The notes below the pieces were generated by a model that was not told the origin of the DNA, made no database searches, and was given only the letters and a program-made list of their open reading frames with translations. A program made the position numbers and the translations under genes. Below, piece after piece: positions 8,453 through 16,702 of a DNA stretch of 60,633 nt (position 1 is its first letter; each line of letters starts with the position of its first letter). This DNA is from Pirellulales bacterium (GTDB lineage Bacteria; Planctomycetota; Planctomycetia; Pirellulales; JADZDJ01). The DNA is taken from contig DASRSD010000043.1 of assembly GCA_035656635.1 (NCBI GenBank), forward strand, positions 1 through 60,633. The letters are read 5' to 3'.

Positions 8453-9370
8453 ATGTCCCTCGGCGGCACATCATCGAACTCGGCTGCCGCACTGAGCATG
8501 TCCGCCATTGCGGCCCCGGGCCCTCCCTTGCCGTTGGCAGCGCCGGCTTCCAAAACGCGGACCACGGCCGGTTACTGGTCCGGCAAAGTCGTCCTGATTA
8601 CCGGCGGCTCCAGTGGGTTGGGCCGAGCATTGGCCGAGGCTTTCGCCCGCCAGGGAGCGCAAGTGGTCGTCTCGGCCCGCACCGCCGATGCCTTGGAAGC
8701 AGTGGCCGGGGAGCTGCGATCGACAGGCGCCCAAGTGCTGGCCATTCCCGCCGATGTTACCCAGCAAGATCAGGTCGAAAAACTTGTGGAGCGAACCGTC
8801 CAGCATTTCGGCCGGCTCGACGTGTTGGTGAACAATGTGGGCCGCTCCACGCGGGGAACTTTGATGGAGACCACGCCGGAAGATTTCGCCAATTTAATGG
8901 AGATCAATTTTCTGAGTGTGGTCCGCTGCACTCGGGCGGCCCTGCCGCACTTAATCCGCAGCCAGGGGCAAGTGGTGAATATTGGCTCCCTTTCAGGGAA
9001 AACGGCGAGTCGGTACGTGGGCGCCTATGCCGCAACGAAGTTTGCCTTGGCCGCTTACACCCAACAATTGCGGTTAGAACTGCAACCGCAAGGCGTGCAC
9101 GTTTTGTTGGTTTCGCCGGGGCCCATTGTCCGGGACAATGCTGGCGACCGCTATGGCAATCAAATGGAAGGCCTGCCAGCCCGGGCCGCCAAGCCGGGCG
9201 CCGGAGTGCGCATTTCGCCGGTCCGGCCGGAAAAACTCTCGCAGGCCATTCTCAACGCCTGCCGCCGCCGCCAGCCGGAGCTAATTTACCCACCGCTTGC
9301 GCGCCTGTTCATCGCCGTCATTCAACTCTTCCCGCGCCTGGGCGACTGGTTAGTGCGGAAGATGACTTAG
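8453..9370 (+). CDS. Short-chain dehydrogenase/reductase
   Basis: NAD(P)-dependent oxidoreductase of the classical SDR family. After a ~45-residue Ala/Pro-rich leader come the cofactor motif TGGSSGLG (~50-57), DVTQQDQV, NNVG (~126-129), the catalytic Ser in NIGSLSGK and the YxxxK pair in YAATKFALAAY (~188-198), followed by the SPGPI loop. The C-terminus has a hydrophobic stretch (LARLFIAVIQLFPRLGDWL), as in membrane-associated 3-ketosphinganine reductase-like SDRs. The substrate is not determinable. ATG at 8501 is an alternative start that removes part of the odd leader. It is divergent from the diadenylate cyclase gene across 160 bp. Confidence 0.87.
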   Translation: MSLGGTSSNSAAALSMSAIAAPGPPLPLAAPASKTRTTAGYWSGKVVLITGGSSGLGRALAEAFARQGAQVVVSARTADALEAVAGELRSTGAQVLAIPADVTQQDQVEKLVERTVQHFGRLDVLVNNVGRSTRGTLMETTPEDFANLMEINFLSVVRCTRAALPHLIRSQGQVVNIGSLSGKTASRYVGAYAATKFALAAYTQQLRLELQPQGVHVLLVSPGPIVRDNAGDRYGNQMEGLPARAAKPGAGVRISPVRPEKLSQAILNACRRRQPELIYPPLARLFIAVIQLFPRLGDWLVRKMT

Positions 9371-9396
9371 AACTCTATTAAACTCTGCGGATTGAT

Positions 9397-9654
9397 TTAG
9401 AAAGGGGCAACCACTTCGTATTCTACTGTCGTTTGACCAATCGAAACTCCTTTCCGCAGCACAACGCGACGTGAATCTTTTTTGCCGTCCACAATTACCA
9501 ACAAATCACCTTCCGTTCCCGGAGGCAATTCACAAGACTCCGCCAAAACAAAAGTGCAACCATTCGATTTCGCAAGGCGAAATCGCAGTTCTTTTGTGAC
9601 GACAAAGAATCCTTCAACTTCGGCGGAGTAACCGTCTTTGTGGTAAATTCCCAT
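9397..9654 (-). CDS. Small conserved-looking protein, function unknown
   Basis: 85 residues, beginning MGIYHKDGYSAEVEGFF, with FRLAKSNGCTFVLAE and ELPPGTEGDLLVIVDGK. It is predicted mostly beta, has no signal peptide and belongs to no family I can name with confidence. The same frame is open to 9801, but the longer part lies antisense to the kinase-like gene and has biased composition, so ATG 9654 is preferred. That ATG shares the palindrome CATG (9652-9655) with the ATG of the divergent kinase-like gene, leaving no intergenic promoter. Base composition is lower in GC than its neighbours. Confidence 0.6.
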   Translation of the reverse strand: MGIYHKDGYSAEVEGFFVVTKELRFRLAKSNGCTFVLAESCELPPGTEGDLLVIVDGKKDSRRVVLRKGVSIGQTTVEYEVVAPF

Positions 9655-10159
9655 GATAACTGGCAAGGATTTGATAGAACGAGTACGCCAGTATCTTAAC
9701 TTAATCGGTCCTGACGTAAAGCTCAAAGAATTTCTTGGCGATGGAACGGACGGGGCAGTTTGGGCAACGAGTAATGACACGGCGATCAAGATTTTTGCCA
9801 AAGAAAACGGCTATTTTAACGAACGGGATGCCTATCTCCGGTTAGCCGAGTTCGGGGTAACAGAAAAAATTGATGGGTTCTGGATTCCAAGAATGATCCG
9901 TTACGACGACACGTTGCTTGTTATCGAAATGGATTTGATGCAACATCCCCCTTACATTATTGACTTTGCCAAAGTCAGGATTGATCGCCCGCCCGATTTT
10001 TCAGAACAAACAATTGAGTATGAAAATCAACAGGGCCTGGAACGGTTTGGGAAAAATTGGCCACGCGTCCAAAGGCTAATGCAAAGTTTGGAAAGTTTCC
10101 AAATCTATTATCTTGATCCGTCGCCAAGCAACATCGTATTCCCGTTATCGTCTGAATAG
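9653..10159 (+). CDS. Small protein-kinase-like protein
   Basis: 168 residues. The front half resembles a kinase N-lobe: a glycine-rich loop FLGDGTDGAVWAT (~28-40), a candidate ATP-binding Lys in AIKIF (~44-48) and an acidic residue in ERDAYLRLAE. The end, YYLDPSPSNIVF, looks like a shortened catalytic loop (DxxxxN). The usual HRD and DFG motifs are not complete, so it may be an atypical or degenerate kinase of the aminoglycoside/protein-kinase superfamily. The substrate is unknown. There is no good Shine-Dalgarno before ATG 9653. It is AT-rich relative to its surroundings and followed 36 bp later by a broken gene, suggesting an acquired islet. Confidence 0.65.
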   Translation: MITGKDLIERVRQYLNLIGPDVKLKEFLGDGTDGAVWATSNDTAIKIFAKENGYFNERDAYLRLAEFGVTEKIDGFWIPRMIRYDDTLLVIEMDLMQHPPYIIDFAKVRIDRPPDFSEQTIEYENQQGLERFGKNWPRVQRLMQSLESFQIYYLDPSPSNIVFPLSSE

Positions 10160-10195
10160 ATCCGTTATGGCCGCCTCTCTGCTATAATGCGCGGC

Positions 10196-10661
10196 ATGAG
10201 CGATGCACCACCAAAAACTCGCTGGCGATTGCTGGTAGCCCTTATTCTTGTCGTAACAGGAATCACAGCATTTGCATGGTGGCTACTTAGGCTTCCACAC
10301 ACTGCCGGTCCAGCGAGCAATTCAATCTTTGTAATCGCACCCTACTGGTACAACGGCACTTAGGTTTTCGACGATTCGGCTACGGGCCTTAAGCATGAAC
10401 CGTTTGTTGGAGGGACGCCAGGAATGATAAATGTACTTGTGAAAGACATTCCCGATGCCAAGAATGGTTTTCGATTGACGTTTTCAGCGCAGCCGTTTCC
10501 GGGCCATCAGTACAAGCTAACTTGGCTGCGGTGAATCAACTGGCAATTGGTACTGGATTGATAATCCACCAATGGAAGGCTGGATTTGCCCCGCGCTATT
10601 TCGATATTACAACGAAGCGCCAAAGTCTCTATACGTGAAAGCGGACGCAGCGCAGAACTAA
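10196..10661 (+). pseudogene. Broken DUF6717-like gene (nonsense plus frameshift)
   Basis: From ATG 10196 the frame gives a short N-terminal membrane segment (RLLVALILVVTGITAFAWWL), then FVIAPYWYNGT and a TAG at 10361-10363, where I would expect the Trp of a WVFDD motif. Reading on in the same frame gives VFDDSATGLKHEPFVGG and DIPDAKNGFRLTFSAQPFPG up to a TGA at 10532. A +1 shift near 10525-10530 restores GNWYWIDNPPMEGWICPALF and the end KSLYVKADAAQN with TAA 10659-10661. The order matches my recollection of DUF6717. Two separate lesions make sequencing error less likely, but it is not excluded. Confidence 0.75.
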
Positions 10662-10674
10662 ATGCAAAGCTCCT

Positions 10675-11115
10675 TCACGAATTCGCCGCCGCTTTGGCCA
10701 CTTGCTGGCGAATGTAATGTTGCACCGCCGCAAGACCACGCATGCGGACCATGCCTAGCGATTCCAACAGGCCCAGGCGCTTGAGCAAATCTTCCGGGGT
10801 AGACAACACCGCTTCGGGAGTTGAGCCGCTAAAGGCATCGACAAGAATTCCGACAAAGCCCTTCACCGTGGGTGCTTCGGGAGCCACGTAGGCATGAACT
10901 TGCACGCGGCCCTCAATTAGTTCGACCCAAATGAACGTGGGCGTTTGGCACTCGGCAATTCGGTGTAGCCCCTCGTTGCGCTCGGCTTCATATTTAGTCG
11001 GCAGCGGCGGCAGATTTTCCGCAAATTCCAGCAGCAGCTCCAGCCGTTCGCGCGGCTCCAAATCAGCAAACTCCGCGACAATGTCATCCAGCTTCACCCG
11101 TTCACCTTGATCCAT
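10675..11115 (-). CDS. sufE: SufE-like Fe-S cluster assembly protein
   Basis: Accepts persulfide sulfur from a cysteine desulfurase (SufS type) and passes it to the Fe-S scaffold. From ATG 11115 the protein is 146 residues. It shows the SufE core: FADLEPRERLELLLEFAENLPPLP, the sulfur-accepting Cys in ECQTPTF and VHAYVAPEAPTVKGFVGILVDAF. The frame opens earlier (11148, MMRCERDRLST), but the shorter start fits the family better. It lies 53 bp downstream of the sulfurtransferase on the same strand, so the two probably form a sulfur-handling operon. No sufBCDS genes are in the window. Confidence 0.88.
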   Translation of the reverse strand: MDQGERVKLDDIVAEFADLEPRERLELLLEFAENLPPLPTKYEAERNEGLHRIAECQTPTFIWVELIEGRVQVHAYVAPEAPTVKGFVGILVDAFSGSTPEAVLSTPEDLLKRLGLLESLGMVRMRGLAAVQHYIRQQVAKAAANS

Positions 11116-11168
11116 CGTCGAAAGCCTGTCCCGCTCACACCTCATCACCTGCTCACCCCATCACCCAC

Positions 11169-12074
11169 TCACCCGCTCACAGAAGCCGGCTCTGCATTTG
11201 CCACCGGTGCTACCCCACCCGGCTCAGTTCCCTTGGCAATCGGCACGCCCACCATGTTGCCCCATTCGGTCCAGGAGCCGTCGTAATTTTTCACGTTGCC
11301 AAAGCCGAGCAGATATTTCAGCACGAACCATGTATGGCTGCTCCGTTCGCCAATCCGGCAGTAAGCAATGGTTCGGCCGCGGCGGCTCAGGCCGTTTTCT
11401 TTGCAATACAGTTTTTCCAATTCCTTAGCGGGCTTGAACGTGCCGTCCTCCTGCACTGCCTTCGACCACGGAATGCTGAGTGCGCCAGGAATGTGCCCGC
11501 CACGCAAAGCGCCTTCCTGTGGATAGTCGGGCATGGCCAGCAGCTCGCCGGTATATTCGCCGGCGGAGCGGACATCGACCAGCGGCTTGCCGGCCCGGCT
11601 GTGTTTTTGCGTTTCTTCGCGGAAAGCGCGGATCGACAAATCGGGCTCCTTGGCCACATAGTGCGTGGCCGGGTAACTCGGTTCCTGATCGCGCGTGTAA
11701 GGGCGATTATCCAACTCCCAGCGTTTGCGGCCGCCGTCCATAATCAAGCACTTTTCGTGGCCGTACAACTTGAACACCCAGAACGCATAGCAGGCCCACC
11801 AGTTGTTTTTGTCGCCGTAAAACACAACGGTGGTGTCGTTGTCGATGCCCTTGGATTGGCACAATTCGGCGAAGCGCTGTGTGCCAATGTAATCGCGCAC
11901 AATGGCGTCTTGCAAATCGGTATGCCAGTCGATTTTGACCGCCCCAGGAATATGTCCCTGGGTATATAGCAATACGTCTTCGTCGGATTCAACAATCCGG
12001 ACGCTGCTGTCGTTCAAATGCTCGGCCACCCAGGCGGTGGAAACCAAAACCTCGGGGTGTGCGTAGGAAGTCAT
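11169..12074 (-). CDS. Thiosulfate/mercaptopyruvate sulfurtransferase (two rhodanese domains)
   Basis: Transfers sulfane sulfur from thiosulfate or 3-mercaptopyruvate to an acceptor. In 301 residues there are two rhodanese domains. The first (~8-135: [28 protein letters not shown]) has lost its catalytic Cys. The second (~165-285) has [12 protein letters not shown] and the active loop [12 protein letters not shown], where CRxGERS is typical of the thiosulfate-preferring class. It has no signal peptide, so it is cytosolic. ATG 12074 is preceded by AAAGGA at about 9 nt spacing. It lies directly upstream of sufE, which suggests a role in sulfur supply. Confidence 0.92.
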   Translation of the reverse strand: MTSYAHPEVLVSTAWVAEHLNDSSVRIVESDEDVLLYTQGHIPGAVKIDWHTDLQDAIVRDYIGTQRFAELCQSKGIDNDTTVVFYGDKNNWWACYAFWVFKLYGHEKCLIMDGGRKRWELDNRPYTRDQEPSYPATHYVAKEPDLSIRAFREETQKHSRAGKPLVDVRSAGEYTGELLAMPDYPQEGALRGGHIPGALSIPWSKAVQEDGTFKPAKELEKLYCKENGLSRRGRTIAYCRIGERSSHTWFVLKYLLGFGNVKNYDGSWTEWGNMVGVPIAKGTEPGGVAPVANAEPASVSG

Positions 12075-12453
12075 GGGATGGTCCTTTGTGTATTCAAATT
12101 TGCGTATTCGATTTAACCTGTCGCGACAATGCTGGCGGTGCTGTCAGGAAAGTAACCCCCGGCAATAACGACCCAGTAAACAGAATTTTGTGGGCTTTAT
12201 TGGCGGAGGCAATGTCCAAACAGCCCCCCGGGTAGGAACGGCCCTGCCCCTTCAAACCTAACCCTTTACCACCCTTCAGCATACAAAAGCAGTTTTTCCG
12301 CCGCAATTGGCCAGAAAATCCGCCCCAAACACGAAGAAAACCTTGATTGCCAACATCTGCCGATAAACACTAATATAAACCTACCACAACACACCTGCCG
12401 TTTTCTGTTCCACACACTCACCCTAAACGCCACCGCGCTAGCGGTCCACACAC
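12075..12453. other. Divergent gap before the DUF1549 gene
   Basis: No gene is supported. A perfect 10-bp palindrome TGTCGCGACA (12119-12128) lies about 45 bp upstream of the sulfurtransferase start. A small hairpin ACCGC-GCTA-GCGGT (12432-12445) lies just before the DUF1549 start and overlaps the place where a ribosome binding site would be expected. Both are candidate regulatory sites only. Confidence 0.35.
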
Positions 12454-14931
12454 ATGACGCCCAACCAGGGGCTGGTCGCCAAATGTGCGGCCCGGCAACG
12501 CAACGGATTTGCGGGCCAAATTGTTAGAGTATTGTTCATCCTCATAACGTGGTCACTTGCCGGATGGCCGTTTTGCGCCATCGCGGAAGACCATGTTAGT
12601 GCACCCTCTGCGCGCATTAGCCCGGCGGCAACCGCGAAGCCAACCGGGGCAGCGCCTGCCGCCGAGGGAATCAAATCGCTTTTGATTTCCAAGCCATCGG
12701 CCGATCGCAATAGTAAGTCGGCAAAAACCGGAGAGTTCAAAACCGGCGACTGGCCGTTCCGACCGCTTTCGCGACCCGACGTGCCGAAGCTGACGAAGCT
12801 TGGCAATTGGGTGCGCAATCCGGTCGATGGCTTCATCGGACAGAAATTGGAAGCGGCCGGCATTCAGCCCAACGCGCCGGCCGATAAGCTCACCCTCTTG
12901 CGGCGGGTCACTTTCGATTTAACCGGCCTGCCGCCGACATCGGAAGAACAAGCTGCTTTTTTGGCTGATTCCTCCCCCGATGCCTATGCCAAAGTGGTCG
13001 ATCGCTTGTTGGCATCGCCGCGCTATGGCGAACGCTGGGCACAGCATTGGCTCGATGTGGTTCGCTACAGCGAGACCGAGGGCTTCAAAAAAGACAGCCT
13101 GCGCCCCGATGCCCATCGTTACCGCGATTATGTCATCCGCGCCTTCAACACCGATTTGCCGTACGATCGCTTTGTCCGCGAGCAAATTGCCGGCGACGAG
13201 CTGGAGCCGAACAATCCCGAGGCGCTGATTGCCACCGGCTTCATTCGGCTCTATCCGGAAGACATCAACGCTTCCAACATGGTGCAGCAGCGGCAAGAAA
13301 TTCTCGACGACATTACCGAGAACACCGCTTTGGCGTTCATGGGATTAACCGTCGGCTGTGCCCGCTGCCACGACCACAAGTTCGATGACATCAAGCAGAC
13401 CGATTATTACCGCCTGCAAGCGTGTTTTGCCGCCATTTTGCCCGCCGACGGCGTTTCGATTGCCTCCAAAGACCAGGTCGAAAACTACGACAAGCGGATG
13501 GATAAATGGGAGCAGGAAACCAAGCCGATTCGCGATCAGATCGACCACGAGCTGGCCGACGAGCGCGAAGCCGCCCGGCAAGACGCCATTTCCGCGTACG
13601 ATCCGCAAACACTGGCCGCCATTAACATGCCGCCGGAAAAACGCTCCTGCTTCCAAAAGCAGCTGGTGGCCGAGGCGGAAGAGTGGATCGATTCCCGCAT
13701 TGCCCGCGCCTATCGGCGGTGCGATCCGGAAGAACGCAAGCTGTACGATCAGCAAATGGAAGAGCTCTCGAAGTTCGATTCCATTAAGCCCGAGCCGCTG
13801 CCCACGGCCATGTCGGTGACCGATGGAGACGGTGCGCCGCCGCCGACGTGCGTCCTCTCCGGCGGCAATTATTTGCGGCCAGGGCAAGAAGTGGCGCCCG
13901 GCTTTCCCGAATTTTTGGGCGCCAGCGAACCGGAAATTGCACCACCCGCCGGCACGTCGAATTCCACCGGCCGCCGCGGCGCACTTGCCGAATGGCTCAC
14001 TCGAGCCGATAACCCCATGACCGCTCGTGTGATGATCAACCGGTTGTGGGCGAATCATTTCGGCCAGGGGATTGTCGCCACGCCGAACGATTTTGGCGCA
14101 ATGGGAGGCAACCCGTCGCATCCGGAATTGCTCGATTGGCTGGCATACGAGTTCATTTCGGAGGGTTGGCATTTGAAGCCCATCCAACGGCTGATGGTGC
14201 TTTCGGCCACGTATTGCCAAGCGTCGAAAATCGATCCGTCCACTGCCGTGCATGCCGCGGCGCTGGCTGCCGATGCCGCCGACAACTTGCTGTGGCATAC
14301 CCGTCGCCAACGGCTCGAAGGCGAAGAGCTTCGCGACGCCGAGCTGCAAGTTTCCAGTCAATTGAATTTGCGAATGTATGGCGACAGTGCCCATCCGGAA
14401 TTGCCGCAAGTGTTGGAAGACACGAAGTACGGGTGGGATCCCGATCAAAAACCGGTCGACCGCAACCGTCGCTCCATTTACGTGCTGGCGCAGCGAAATA
14501 TGCGATTGCCGCTCTTGGAAACATACGACCAGCCCGACATGCAAAACAGTTGTCCGCGGCGCACTTGCACCATTACTGCGCCGCAGGCGCTGGAAATGCT
14601 CAATGGCGAAGGAACCGAGGAAGCGGCCCGGCAGTGGAGCGCCAAATTACTGGCCGAGTGCGATCACGGGGACGGTCAGCTCGACGAAGCTAAGCTCGTC
14701 CGTACCGCGTACACTCAAGCGTTTGGGCGCCTGCCGCGAAAAAGCGAAATCAAAAATGCTGAAAAATTTGTCGAGGAGCAGGCGGCCACCATCGCCGAAG
14801 AATCAACCCCGCCGCTCGAAAAGCAACTTCCCACCCCACTGCCGGCTAAGTTCAACCGCGCCAAAGCGGCAGCCTTGGTCGATTTTTGCCACGCCTTAAT
14901 GTGCAGCAACGAGTTTTTGTACGTCGATTGA
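12454..14931 (+). CDS. DUF1549/DUF1553 protein with c-type haem motif
   Basis: Planctomycete-typical exported protein of 825 residues. Residues ~24-46 form a signal sequence (VLFILITWSLAGWPFCAIAED). DUF1549 covers ~128-330 (FDLTGLPPTSEEQ, PRYGERWAQHWLDVVRYSET) and ends with VGCARCHDHKF, a CxxCH haem-attachment motif. DUF1553 covers ~510-790 (ALAEWLTRADNPMTARVMINRLWANHFG). The extra N-terminal cytochrome domain often found in this family is absent. It is presumed periplasmic and is thought to act with its DUF1501 partner, probably in polymer degradation or an associated redox step; the reaction is unknown. The DUF1501 gene follows after ~110 bp filled by a repeat pair. Confidence 0.92.
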   Translation: MTPNQGLVAKCAARQRNGFAGQIVRVLFILITWSLAGWPFCAIAEDHVSAPSARISPAATAKPTGAAPAAEGIKSLLISKPSADRNSKSAKTGEFKTGDWPFRPLSRPDVPKLTKLGNWVRNPVDGFIGQKLEAAGIQPNAPADKLTLLRRVTFDLTGLPPTSEEQAAFLADSSPDAYAKVVDRLLASPRYGERWAQHWLDVVRYSETEGFKKDSLRPDAHRYRDYVIRAFNTDLPYDRFVREQIAGDELEPNNPEALIATGFIRLYPEDINASNMVQQRQEILDDITENTALAFMGLTVGCARCHDHKFDDIKQTDYYRLQACFAAILPADGVSIASKDQVENYDKRMDKWEQETKPIRDQIDHELADEREAARQDAISAYDPQTLAAINMPPEKRSCFQKQLVAEAEEWIDSRIARAYRRCDPEERKLYDQQMEELSKFDSIKPEPLPTAMSVTDGDGAPPPTCVLSGGNYLRPGQEVAPGFPEFLGASEPEIAPPAGTSNSTGRRGALAEWLTRADNPMTARVMINRLWANHFGQGIVATPNDFGAMGGNPSHPELLDWLAYEFISEGWHLKPIQRLMVLSATYCQASKIDPSTAVHAAALAADAADNLLWHTRRQRLEGEELRDAELQVSSQLNLRMYGDSAHPELPQVLEDTKYGWDPDQKPVDRNRRSIYVLAQRNMRLPLLETYDQPDMQNSCPRRTCTITAPQALEMLNGEGTEEAARQWSAKLLAECDHGDGQLDEAKLVRTAYTQAFGRLPRKSEIKNAEKFVEEQAATIAEESTPPLEKQLPTPLPAKFNRAKAAALVDFCHALMCSNEFLYVD

Positions 14932-14940
14932 CAGCATCCG

Positions 14941-15025
14941 TATAAAGCCGCGACCGTTGGTCGCGCTGGACTAGAGATGCGTCATCAACTCCGCTTCATG
15001 CGCGACCAACGGTCGCGGTTTTATA
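14941..15025. repeat. Inverted pair of family A palindromes
   Basis: TATAAAGCCGCGACCGTTGGTCGCGC (from 14941) is followed 33 bp later by its reverse complement (15000-15025, ending GGTCGCGGTTTTATA). Each copy is itself a hairpin (GCGACC-GTT-GGTCGC). Together they could form a long stem between the DUF1549 and DUF1501 genes, which may attenuate transcription or protect the mRNA. Confidence 0.85.
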
Positions 15026-15042
15026 AGATCGAATCAAAACCC

Positions 15043-16548
15043 ATGCCCACCATTCCCCATTCCCCACTCCCCATTCCGCACTACGAATCCGCTCAATCGC
15101 GCCGCGATTTCCTGTTTCGCGCCGGCGGCGGCTTCGGCGCGCTAGCCCTGTGGTCGCTATTGAGCCGCGATGCCATTTCCATCGCCCGCGCCGGAACCGA
15201 TTCTGCACTGGCTTCCGATGCCGCCGCGGCTGCCAACGCCGCGCTCAATCCGCTGGCGCCCAAGTCGCCCATGTTTGCGGCCAAGGCGAAATCGGTCATT
15301 TGGTGCTTCATGGATGGCGGACCCAGCCATCTCGATTTGTTCGATCCTAAGCCCACACTTTCCAAACTGGCCGGCCAACCGCTGCCGGCGAGTTTTCCCC
15401 GACCGGAAACTGCCATGGGCAAAACGGCCAACACGCCGCTGATGGCCAGCCAGCGAAAATTCAAGCAATACGGCCAGTCGGGCATTTGGGTCAGCGATTG
15501 GCTCCCCGAAATTGCCACGTGCGTCGATGACATGGCCGTCATCCGTTCCTGCTGGGCCGATGGTCTTACCCATGTGGGCAGCGTGTGCGAAATGAACACC
15601 GGCAGCATTCTCATGGGCCGTCCCTGCGTGGGCGCATGGGTTTTGTACGGCCTGGGAACTGTGTGCGACAACTTGCCCGGCTACGTGGTGCTCACCGATT
15701 ATCCGCAAGAGCCTCCCGGCGGCGCCCGACAATGGAGCACAGGCTTCATGCCCGCCACGTATCAGGGAACAAAATTTCGCGACGGCAAAACGCCGATTCT
15801 GCACGTCACTCCACCGGCCGGCATCACCGCTGCCCGCGAGCGCGGTCAGCTCGATTTCATTCAGCAGCTCAATCGTCAACATTTAGCGGCCGGCCGCAGC
15901 GACGATAAAGATTTGGAAGCCCGCATCGCTTCCTACGAACTGGCCTATCGCATGCAGGTGGCCGCTCCCGAAGCGACCGATATTTCCGGCGAAACGGCCG
16001 AAACGCTGGCACTGTACGGCGTCGATAAGCCCGAAACCGCCGCCAACGGCCGCAATTGCTTGTTCGCCCGCCGGCTGGTGGAGCGCGGCGTGCGCTTTGT
16101 GCAACTGTACATGGGCTCGGGCAGCAAGTGGGATGCCCATACCGACGTGGAAGGCAATCACGCTCAGTATTGCAAAGAAACCGATCGCCCCATTGCTGGG
16201 CTGCTCAAAGACCTGAAGCGCCGCGGCATGTTAGAAAACACGCTGGTCATTTGGGGCGGCGAATTTGGCCGCACGCCGATGAGCGAAAGCGGCACCGGCC
16301 GCGACCACAATCCGTACGGCTTTACCATGTGGATGGCCGGCGGCGGCATCAAGCCGGGCACCGTGTACGGCGCGACCGATGATGTAGGCCTGTACGCGGT
16401 GGAAAACAAAGCCCACGTCCACGATATTCACGCCACGGTATTGTCGCTGCTGGGTTTAAATCACGAGCAGCTCACGTTCCAACACCTGGGCCGCGACGAA
16501 CGGCTAACCATCACCAGCGGCACGGTCATCAAAGACATCATCGCGTGA
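15043..16548 (+). CDS. DUF1501 protein with Tat signal
   Basis: About 501 residues of the sulfatase-like DUF1501 family, which in planctomycetes is nearly always the neighbour of DUF1549/1553 proteins. The twin-arginine signal SRRDFLFRAGGGFGALALW lies ~20-38 residues in, predicting folded export. Visible family motifs are FMDGGPSHLDLFDPKP, GWVLYGLGT-like and IWGGEFGRTPMSE, the last with conserved His/Asp neighbours (GRDHNPYGF) that resemble alkaline-phosphatase-superfamily metal ligands. The substrate is unknown. The frame is open to 14977, but that part is encoded by the family A repeat, so ATG 15043 is chosen. Its first residues (MPTIPHSPLPIPHY) are themselves translated ATTCCCC repeats. 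Confidence 0.9.
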   Translation: MPTIPHSPLPIPHYESAQSRRDFLFRAGGGFGALALWSLLSRDAISIARAGTDSALASDAAAAANAALNPLAPKSPMFAAKAKSVIWCFMDGGPSHLDLFDPKPTLSKLAGQPLPASFPRPETAMGKTANTPLMASQRKFKQYGQSGIWVSDWLPEIATCVDDMAVIRSCWADGLTHVGSVCEMNTGSILMGRPCVGAWVLYGLGTVCDNLPGYVVLTDYPQEPPGGARQWSTGFMPATYQGTKFRDGKTPILHVTPPAGITAARERGQLDFIQQLNRQHLAAGRSDDKDLEARIASYELAYRMQVAAPEATDISGETAETLALYGVDKPETAANGRNCLFARRLVERGVRFVQLYMGSGSKWDAHTDVEGNHAQYCKETDRPIAGLLKDLKRRGMLENTLVIWGGEFGRTPMSESGTGRDHNPYGFTMWMAGGGIKPGTVYGATDDVGLYAVENKAHVHDIHATVLSLLGLNHEQLTFQHLGRDERLTITSGTVIKDIIA

Positions 16549-16574
16549 ATGGGAAATAGCGAATAGCAAATAAC

Positions 16575-16635
16575 GAATGGGGAATGGGGAATGGGGAATG
16601 GGGAATTCATAAAGCCGCGACCGTTGGTCGCGCTG
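16575..16635. repeat. GGGGAAT tandem repeats plus family A palindrome
   Basis: Four GGGGAAT-type 7-mers (about 16578-16606) are followed at once by a family A copy, ATAAAGCCGCGACCGTTGGTCGCGCT (16609-16634). The same two elements occur in inverted orientation before and inside the 5' end of the DUF1501 gene (15000-15075), so that gene is bracketed by them. Confidence 0.8.
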
Positions 16636-16702
16636 AACAACCCACAAGCCATCCACATCCGCTGGCGGTTTAGCCGCGAGGCACCGCCGAGCGCGCTGCG
16701 GC

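Noticed and set aside
9655-9801. Longer start for the small minus-strand protein
   Set aside because: The added residues are antisense to the kinase Gly-loop and have unusual composition; the compact 85-residue form is more plausible.
13345-14544. A 399-codon minus-strand frame opposite the DUF1549/1553 gene
   Set aside because: Shadow of conserved coding sequence; composition is typical of antisense translation.
16578-16606. Regular GGGGAAT units considered as a CRISPR or origin iterons
   Set aside because: Units are 7 bp without spacers, there are no cas genes, dnaA or DnaA boxes nearby, and a matching inverted array occurs in a coding region. It is a simple tandem repeat.
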